DNA from: Candidatus Kaiserbacteria bacterium
GTDB taxonomy: Bacteria; Patescibacteriota; Minisyncoccia; Phycocordibacterales; Phycocordibacteraceae
Reading direction: 5' to 3'
Assembly: GCA_011052355.1 (NCBI GenBank)
Contig: DRJB01000004.1
Span: 1 to 5,417, forward strand
DNA: 5,417 bases
Below the pieces are notes generated by a model, which made no database searches, was not told where the DNA came from, and saw only the letters and a program-made list of their open reading frames with translations. Below, one piece after another: positions 1 to 4,280 of the stretch. Every line of letters begins with the position of its first letter. Positions within the stretch are counted from its first letter, which is position 1. Position numbers and translations under genes: made by a program.

Positions 1-479
1 AAAAGCTTACTCAATTCTACGCTTGCCAATGAGTTTACTGTGACATTTTTAATACTCAGATATGCCATACCGTTTCCAATCGCATAAATACCCTTAAGAT
101 AAATAACAGGAACAGCAGCTGCGGTTTCTCCAACCACTTTCTCAAATGATATACCGACCGCAAGAACTGCGTGTGTGCTCACGTTTTCAATGCGTGACAT
201 GGTATTCACCCACATATGTATTCCGATAACATATCCACGCAGTGATGCATTTGTAGCCCCTATGATTGTATTGCCAAGAGCAAGATAAGCAGAACTGAAT
301 GGATCATCTGTCGTTGCAAGAACTTGATGCTGTACACGCACATTCGGTTGTGCAACAGCGGAAGCGGAAAGAGAATTGCCACTTATACCAAACCGCGAAA
401 TAAGCACTCCGGATGACAGTAACATCACAAACAATACGCCAAGAAATATAAACTTATTTCTAAAAAATGTGGGTGTCAT
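1..479 (-). CDS. Exported or membrane-anchored repeat protein, 5' part only
   Basis: An open frame starts at ATG 479-477 and reads 159 codons without a stop until the window ends, so the C-terminus is missing. Residues 10-27 are strongly hydrophobic after a short basic start (R7, K9), giving a signal peptide or N-terminal anchor. AVA at 41-43 followed by Q44 is a possible signal peptidase I site, though the stretch between the hydrophobic core and this site is long. The rest is poor in charge and rich in Ala, Val, Gly, Ile and Tyr. Residues 64-100 and 104-146 resemble each other (AYLALG/AVLAVG, IIG/VVG, YVIGI/YLKGI, IENVS/IKNVT), so this is probably a tandem-repeat protein outside the membrane. 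I do not recognise the family and assign no function. The frame stays open upstream to a TGA at 620-618, with other possible starts at 593 (ATG) and 509 (GTG). I chose 479 because it gives a classical signal sequence. It follows the HTH-membrane protein gene after 259 bases. Confidence 0.72.
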   Translation of the reverse strand, partial: MTPTFFRNKFIFLGVLFVMLLSSGVLISRFGISGNSLSASAVAQPNVRVQHQVLATTDDPFSSAYLALGNTIIGATNASLRGYVIGIHMWVNTMSRIENVSTHAVLAVGISFEKVVGETAAAVPVIYLKGIYAIGNGMAYLSIKNVTVNSLASVELSKL

Positions 480-486
480 GATTATC

Positions 487-492
487 TTTATA
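487..492 (-). promoter_or_regulatory. Possible -10 box just upstream of the ATG at 479
   Basis: On the minus strand TATAAA ends exactly 7 bases before the ATG, so transcription from it would start at or next to the start codon and give a leaderless message. No convincing -35 box lies 16-18 bases upstream, and the region is A+T-rich, so chance is a real alternative. The AAAGA at the end of this stretch could instead act as a very weak ribosome binding site. Confidence 0.22.
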
Positions 493-617
493 ATAAATCT
501 AAAACGCACAATAAGAAAGGGTCCAAATGTGCTATGTATTGTGGATAAATAATTACTACATGAAATGAACAAACTAAACACTCTGTACCACATCACTTCA
601 CGCGCCTTGTAACACTT

Positions 618-662
618 TCATCACACGATATTTGGACAGAATGTCCAAATATCGTGTGATGA
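618..662. repeat. Perfect 21-bp inverted repeat with 3-base loop
   Basis: Positions 618-638 and 642-662 are exact reverse complements of each other, separated by GAA at 639-641. The pairing stops abruptly at both ends (617 and 663 are both T). Each arm contains ATTTGGAC in its own direction. On neither strand is the stem followed by a run of T, so it does not look like a standard intrinsic terminator. It lies between two genes of the same direction, 77 bases past the stop of the HTH-membrane protein gene and 139 bases before the next ATG. It starts on the last base of a -10-like hexamer, which suits an operator or a hairpin at the 5' end of a message. A small mobile or REP-like element is also possible. 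The repeat itself is certain; the role is not. Confidence 0.95.
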
Positions 663-690
663 TCAAATTGATACTTGTTTTATCCGTCAA
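662..690 (-). promoter_or_regulatory. Candidate sigma-70-type promoter for the exported repeat protein
   Basis: TTGACG at 690-685 (5 of 6 to the -35 consensus) is followed after 17 bases by TTTGAT at 667-662 (4 of 6 to the -10 consensus), reading towards the gene that starts at 479. The expected start of transcription, near 655, falls inside the large palindrome, so a protein bound there would block initiation. The -10 hexamer also lies in a small inverted repeat, ATCAA-A-TTGAT, at 662-672. The spacing is ideal but the -10 match is modest. Confidence 0.4.
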
Positions 691-738
691 CAATGTAATG
701 CAATGCTAATACTCGTATAAACGAGGCGAGATATTCTT

Positions 739-1587
739 TTATTTAGCCGTGTATACAGACACCCCAGTTATGTAATGTAACTGATTTATGGTAGTATGTG
801 TACTTAAAAATATATTCAGTAACGCCACAACAAAAAATACCAGTGCGAGAAGCATAGAAAATATGTTTACCATGTGCGCAACCTTGCTTATCTTATGGCT
901 AAAGTACTTTTTGGGCTCGGTATCGGTATCCATACTCTCTTTTATTGCTCTGTTTTCATGTGTGAGATGAATGGGGGACATTTTATGTACTGATACTGGT
1001 TGCACAGCATAATCTTGCAAATGAACCGCTTCTCCATTCTCTTCCGATTGTATTTCCGACACGTCTACGCTATCATCCGCCTCTTTAGCATAATGCTCCG
1101 TATATGAATTATCTTGGCGTGTTATCGCATGTGTTGCTGTAGTAAACCACTCCTGCCATGCATTTTGCATTGTAGAAAGCACATCGGATTTCATGTCAGA
1201 TTTTTTTTGTGATTGTACTTCTTGCTGAACCTCTTGTGGTGTTTCTATCTTTGGTATTTGCGCTACTACCTGCTCTTTTTTTTGTAATGGTATGATATTT
1301 GCATCATCGTAACTATAATGAACAGAGTCCTGCAATGTGTGATGTACCGTACTTGTTGAATGTGTAAGATGCTTTGGTGTTGCCGGTACTTGCGATGATT
1401 TATCTTCAAATTCAAAACGGTGTTTATGCATTGATTCTTCCGATACATACCAATTACGCCCGACTAACTGGGCAATGATTTTCCCTTCTCGGCACAACTG
1501 ACCAACATAATCTTTCGTGTAGCCGGTTATCTTTGCTGCTCGTTTTGAAGAGATGTATTTTTCACCATTAAGAGTAAGCTCGTCCAT
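739..1587 (-). CDS. Helix-turn-helix protein with a C-terminal membrane segment
   Basis: 282 residues. Residues 8-55 form a MerR/excisionase-like winged HTH: a short strand (KYISS), the helices of SKRAAKITGYTKDYVGQLCR at 14-33, then a wing, IIAQLVGRNWYVS. Residues 60-226 are polar and low in complexity, with Gln/Glu/Lys-rich stretches and one likely amphipathic helix (TMQNAWQEWFTTATHAIT, 139-156), and look like a flexible linker. Residues 239-262 are a single hydrophobic membrane segment. Basic residues before it (KKYFSHKISK) predict a cytoplasmic N-terminus, leaving about 20 residues outside. The layout resembles membrane-tethered DNA-binding proteins such as CadC/ToxR or RodZ, but no homology to them is claimed. 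The N-terminal domain matches a type I recall as frequent in Parcubacteria. The target DNA is unknown; nearby palindromes and direct repeats are candidates. The ATG at 1587 has no Shine-Dalgarno sequence, but the HTH begins right after it, which supports this start. Confidence 0.82.
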   Translation of the reverse strand: MDELTLNGEKYISSKRAAKITGYTKDYVGQLCREGKIIAQLVGRNWYVSEESMHKHRFEFEDKSSQVPATPKHLTHSTSTVHHTLQDSVHYSYDDANIIPLQKKEQVVAQIPKIETPQEVQQEVQSQKKSDMKSDVLSTMQNAWQEWFTTATHAITRQDNSYTEHYAKEADDSVDVSEIQSEENGEAVHLQDYAVQPVSVHKMSPIHLTHENRAIKESMDTDTEPKKYFSHKISKVAHMVNIFSMLLALVFFVVALLNIFLSTHTTINQLHYITGVSVYTAK

Positions 1588-1592
1588 GCGTT

Positions 1593-1736
1593 TTAGTATA
1601 CTACATTCTCTCTCGTCTTACATAGGTGTATAGTGAGTGTATAAACCATCATAGAAAATTCCTTATCCCCACCAGTTATGTACATGCAGATAGTGAGTTT
1701 ATCAGTACGCCCCCCCTTTTTTTTCTTTGATAGCAA
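1593..1736 (-). CDS. Possible 47-codon leader ORF before the HTH-membrane gene
   Basis: A TTG at 1736-1734 lies 7 bases after AGGAG (1748-1744). From it a frame stays open for 47 codons and ends with TAA at 1595-1593, only 5 bases before the ATG of the HTH-membrane protein gene. If translated, it begins with a lysine-rich stretch (LLSKKKKGGRTDK), followed by mixed residues with no recognisable domain. Codons 4-9 are encoded by an A8G7 tract that includes the in-frame slippery heptamer A-AAA-AAG. The tight junction would allow coupled translation of the downstream gene, which has no ribosome binding site of its own. Against it: a 47-codon open frame can arise by chance, the start is TTG, and its end overlaps a -10-like box. 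Treat it as a hypothesis. Confidence 0.2.
   Translation of the reverse strand: MLSKKKKGGRTDKLTICMYITGGDKEFSMMVYTLTIHLCKTRENVVY
1595..1600 (-). promoter_or_regulatory. Possible -10 box for the HTH-membrane protein gene
   Basis: TATACT (5 of 6 to consensus) sits in the 10-base palindrome TAGTATACTA (1594-1603) and ends exactly 7 bases before the ATG at 1587. Transcription would then start at the ATG and give a leaderless message. Seventeen bases upstream is ATGTAA, a poor -35 match (3 of 6), so an activator would probably be needed. This reading competes with the leader-ORF reading of the same stretch. Confidence 0.35.
1626..1643 (-). promoter_or_regulatory. Tandem TATACAC boxes 11 bp apart, possible activator site
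   Basis: TATACAC occurs twice on the minus strand (1643-1637 and 1632-1626) with start points 11 bases apart, about one helical turn. The pair lies just upstream of where the -35 box of the HTH-membrane gene would be, the usual place for an activator. The binding protein is unknown; autoregulation by the HTH protein is conceivable. The short A+T-rich boxes could be coincidence. Confidence 0.3.
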
Positions 1737-1743
1737 TAAATGT

Positions 1744-1748
1744 CTCCT
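1744..1748 (-). promoter_or_regulatory. Shine-Dalgarno-like AGGAG before a TTG
   Basis: AGGAG on the minus strand lies 7 bases before TTG 1736-1734, an ideal spacing. It is the only strong ribosome-binding-site match I found upstream of any candidate start in the window, and it is the main support for the short leader ORF. Confidence 0.3.
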
Positions 1749-1761
1749 AATCCCGTTTATG

Positions 1762-1780
1762 ATTGAAGTTAGACTTCAAT
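1762..1780 (-). terminator. Short stem-loop after gatB, possible weak terminator
   Basis: ATTGAAGT and ACTTCAAT form a perfect 8-bp stem with a 3-base loop, starting 26 bases after the gatB stop codon. The stem is A+T-rich and is followed by CATAAACGGG rather than a run of T, so it is not a textbook intrinsic terminator. It may mark the end of the secA-obg-gatB message or protect its 3' end. Confidence 0.3.
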
Positions 1781-1806
1781 ATACCAAACCATCAGATGTA
1801 CGATGT

Positions 1807-3237
1807 TTATGTACGCAAAATCGCAAGTAATATCTCTTTGAAACGCGCCGGATTACCCGACCCCTTTGCTTCTTTCATGCTTTGCCCTATAAGAAATTGA
1901 ACCACGGACTCTTTTCCATTTTTGAATTCTTCAACTTGTTGCGGATGCGCTTTCAGTACGGCGTCTACGATGCGAGCAAGTGCATCTTCATCTTGTGTTT
2001 GTAAAAGCGACTTATCGCGAGCGATGCGTTGAGGATCGTCACTCTTTTCATTAAGCAAAATCTCAAGTATATCTTTTGCTCCACGCGAAGAGACTTCATT
2101 GCGCGCAACCATCTGCATCAGCTGTGCGACTGCATTTGGAGAAATTTCCACATATTCTTCCACATCTGATTTTGCATACCACCCCGCCATGTCGGATACC
2201 ATGTAATTTACCATGAGCTGCACTAGCGCTTTGTCTTGCTTTAGTTCTTTTGCTACAGCCTCAAAAAAAGTGCTCCTGTCGCTCGTTGCAACCATATACA
2301 CAATGTCATCCGGCTTTAAGCCATACTCATCTTTATAGCGCTTACGCTTTTCCCACGGAAGTTCCGGTAGTGCCTTTTTAAGAACATCGGGTAAAAATTC
2401 TTCAATCTCTTCAAGAACCATTTTTGGAATGTCCGGTTCGGGAAAATAACGATAGTCCGCACTTCCCTCTTTGAAACGCTGATGAAATGTTTTTTGCGTA
2501 CCTTCATTCCAGCCTCGCGTTTCTTGCACAACCTCCTTTCCATTCTCATATGCTGTAATTTGCCGGTCAATTTCAAATGCTATTGCACGCTCAACGGAGC
2601 GAAAGGAGTTAAGATTTTTTACTTCAACTTTTGTGCCGAGCGTATCGTTTTTTGAAACTGAAATATTTGCCTCTATGCGCATCTCACCCTTCTCCAAGTT
2701 TGCTTTTGAAACACCCAGTGTGCGAAGGAGTAATTGCAGTTCGCGTGCAAATGTAACCGCGGTTACCGCGTCATGAATAACCGGCTCGGTTACTAATTCC
2801 ATCAACGGTACGCCCGCGCGATTAAAATCAACCAGACTTTCATTTTGCATGTGTGTGGAGCGCGCCGTGTCTTCCTCCAAATGAACACGGGTGATGGCGA
2901 CGCCGGAAAGTGTTCCTCCGGATACAAACGGATAGGCAAATTGACTTATCTGGTATCCCTTTGGAATATCCGGATAAAAATAACTTTTTCTATCAAACTC
3001 ACTGTACTTTGTTGCAATGTCGGCTCCAAGCGCCACGCCCACACGTAGCACATGTTTGACCGCTAAACGATTTACCGTTGGAAGTGTTCCGGGGTGCGCA
3101 AGACATACGGGGCACACGTTGCTATTCGGCTCAGTCGCCTCCGAATCATTTGCGCATGAGCAAAACATCTTCGTTTTTGTGGCGAGTTCAGCGTGTATTT
3201 CAAGACCAATGGTTGGGATATAAGAAGAATCACTCAT
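1807..3237 (-). CDS. gatB: Aspartyl/glutamyl-tRNA amidotransferase subunit B
   Basis: 476 residues, the normal length for GatB. With GatA and GatC it forms the cytoplasmic enzyme that phosphorylates Glu on Glu-tRNA(Gln) (or Asp on Asp-tRNA(Asn)) and amidates it; GatB binds the tRNA and does the kinase step. Visible motifs: GLEIHAEL at 11-18; the zinc-site cysteines C26, C28, C42 and C45; SYFYPDIPKGYQISQF at 85-100; EVKNLNSFRSVERAI at 205-219; and DYRYFPEPDIP at 261-271. The C-terminal YqeY-like tRNA-binding domain is complete, ending with FLIGQSMKEAKGSGNPARF at 448-466. The gene starts 39 bases after the obg stop and is probably cotranscribed with secA and obg. gatA and gatC are not in the window. 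The ATG at 3237 has no Shine-Dalgarno sequence but matches the family start. Whether it amidates only Glu-tRNA(Gln) cannot be told from this sequence. Confidence 0.97.
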   Translation of the reverse strand: MSDSSYIPTIGLEIHAELATKTKMFCSCANDSEATEPNSNVCPVCLAHPGTLPTVNRLAVKHVLRVGVALGADIATKYSEFDRKSYFYPDIPKGYQISQFAYPFVSGGTLSGVAITRVHLEEDTARSTHMQNESLVDFNRAGVPLMELVTEPVIHDAVTAVTFARELQLLLRTLGVSKANLEKGEMRIEANISVSKNDTLGTKVEVKNLNSFRSVERAIAFEIDRQITAYENGKEVVQETRGWNEGTQKTFHQRFKEGSADYRYFPEPDIPKMVLEEIEEFLPDVLKKALPELPWEKRKRYKDEYGLKPDDIVYMVATSDRSTFFEAVAKELKQDKALVQLMVNYMVSDMAGWYAKSDVEEYVEISPNAVAQLMQMVARNEVSSRGAKDILEILLNEKSDDPQRIARDKSLLQTQDEDALARIVDAVLKAHPQQVEEFKNGKESVVQFLIGQSMKEAKGSGNPARFKEILLAILRT

Positions 3238-3257
3238 ATAGAAAATTTATCATATTT

Positions 3258-3274
3258 GCTCGCATACAGCGAGC
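3258..3274 (-). other. G+C-rich stem-loop between obg and gatB
   Basis: GCTCGC and GCGAGC form a perfect 6-bp stem around a 5-base loop, beginning 2 bases after the obg TGA. It is followed by AAATATGATAAATTTTC, not a T run, so full termination here is unlikely. It could attenuate, or serve as an mRNA processing or stability signal between the two genes. TATGAT at 3254-3249 just after it resembles a -10 box but has no matching -35. Confidence 0.35.
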
Positions 3275-3276
3275 GC

Positions 3277-4269
3277 TCAAACAGGTGCGGAAATATTTCC
3301 ACGGAAAAGAGACGTCAACGTATCGGAAAATTCTTTTACCGATGCGGAATCTTTTATTGAGATGCTGTATATGTTTGACAAATGAAGAGCATTGGCGAGT
3401 TCTTTTTTGCGCATCGCAAGCACCTCACCGGAAACGATATCTGTTTTTGAAAGTACAACGATTTCTTTTTTATCAGCTAGCGTTTCGCCGAAAGAGGAAA
3501 GCTCATCGCGCACTGTGTGATATGCCTTCACCACATCTTCTTGCTCCAACGAAATAAGATGTACAAGCATGTTGGTTCTCTCAGTATGTTTAAGGAAACG
3601 AGAGCCCAAGCCCTTGCCGGTGGCGGCACCTTCTATGAGCCCGGGAATATCTGCAAGAACATATCCCCAGAAGGCGCCGAGATTTGGCTCTAACGTAGTG
3701 AAAGGATATGCACCAACCTTCGCTCTGGCATGAGTAAGTATATTTAGCAAAGAAGATTTTCCCGCGTTTGGAAGTCCGATAAGACCTCCATCAGCTATTA
3801 TTTTTAATTCAAGCGCAACTGAACCCTTTTCACCCGCAACCCCCTTCGTTGATTCAAACGGGTTTTGATTTGTGGAGCTTTTGAAATAATTATTTCCCAA
3901 GCCCCCTTTCCCTCCTTCAAAAAGCACAAAGGTTTCTCCCTCTTCCATAATTTCAATTTTTTTTCCGGTTTCCAGTACCCTTGCACAGGTACCGATTGGA
4001 ACAGAAAGAACTTTCACGGCGCCGTCGGCGCCGTGGCGGTTATGTTCACCCCCCGGTTGCCCCGGCTCCGCACTGAATTTTTTCTCATGCGCAAAATTCT
4101 GCAATGCGCCGAGATCGCGCACACCACGCAATAGCACATCGCCACCCTTTCCACCATCGCCACCGGCGGGGCCACCTTTTGGTCTGCTCTTTTGGCGCAA
4201 CCAGCGTACCACGCCATTGCCACCTCTTCCGGCAGACGCATGTATAACCACATAATCAATAAATGCCAT
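3277..4269 (-). CDS. obg: Obg family GTPase lacking a C-terminal extension
   Basis: 330 residues. Obg is an essential GTPase that associates with the large ribosomal subunit and acts in its assembly and in stress responses. Residues 1-157 form the glycine-rich Obg fold (GRGGNGVVRW at 14-23, GGPAGGDGGKGGDV at 32-45, GGKGGLGNNYF at 119-129). The G domain follows: G1 GLPNAGKSS at 165-173, switch I YPFTTLEPN at 188-196, G3 DIPGLIEGA at 207-215, G4 SKTD at 274-277 and a G5-like SIS at 302-304. G4 has Ser where most Obg proteins have Asn (NKxD). The protein stops at the end of the G domain, with no OCT or similar C-terminal domain, which explains its being shorter than the E. coli (about 390) and B. 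subtilis (about 430) proteins. It starts 11 bases after the secA stop, so it is cotranscribed or translationally coupled with secA. No Shine-Dalgarno sequence precedes the ATG. Confidence 0.96.
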   Translation of the reverse strand: MAFIDYVVIHASAGRGGNGVVRWLRQKSRPKGGPAGGDGGKGGDVLLRGVRDLGALQNFAHEKKFSAEPGQPGGEHNRHGADGAVKVLSVPIGTCARVLETGKKIEIMEEGETFVLFEGGKGGLGNNYFKSSTNQNPFESTKGVAGEKGSVALELKIIADGGLIGLPNAGKSSLLNILTHARAKVGAYPFTTLEPNLGAFWGYVLADIPGLIEGAATGKGLGSRFLKHTERTNMLVHLISLEQEDVVKAYHTVRDELSSFGETLADKKEIVVLSKTDIVSGEVLAMRKKELANALHLSNIYSISIKDSASVKEFSDTLTSLFRGNISAPV

Positions 4270-4280
4270 GATAAATAATT

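Noticed and set aside
480..593. Longer N-terminus of the exported protein starting at ATG 593
   Set aside because: The frame is open, but the extra 38 residues would bury the signal sequence and the AAGG upstream is a poor, distant ribosome binding site. It cannot be fully excluded.
618..662. Large hairpin as a standard intrinsic terminator
   Set aside because: Neither strand has a T run after the stem, and it directly adjoins a promoter-like sequence.
712..725. CTCGT-ATAA-ACGAG inverted repeat just after the HTH-membrane gene
   Set aside because: The stem is only 5 bp and no T run follows, which is too weak to call a terminator.
788..970. Plus-strand 60-codon frame with hydrophobic stretches
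   Set aside because: It is antisense to the membrane segment and linker of the HTH protein; its hydrophobicity comes from the complementary A+T-rich codons.
764..1682. CCAGTTATGTA found at 764-774 and again at 1672-1682
   Set aside because: One copy is inside the HTH protein coding sequence and the other in a spacer, with no shared flanks; probably chance in A+T-rich DNA.
480..1806. tRNA genes, CRISPR arrays or insertion-sequence ends in the spacers
   Set aside because: I saw no cloverleaf-like pattern, no regularly spaced repeats, and no transposase or terminal inverted repeats with target duplications.
3277..3279. TGA at the end of obg as a recoded glycine
   Set aside because: Obg homology ends there, and reading through gives only a few residues before another TGA within the spacer; the standard code fits.
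3078..3557. Plus-strand open frame of 159 codons
   Set aside because: It lies antisense to the gatB and obg coding regions, shows no recognisable domain, and is explained as a shadow of well-identified genes.
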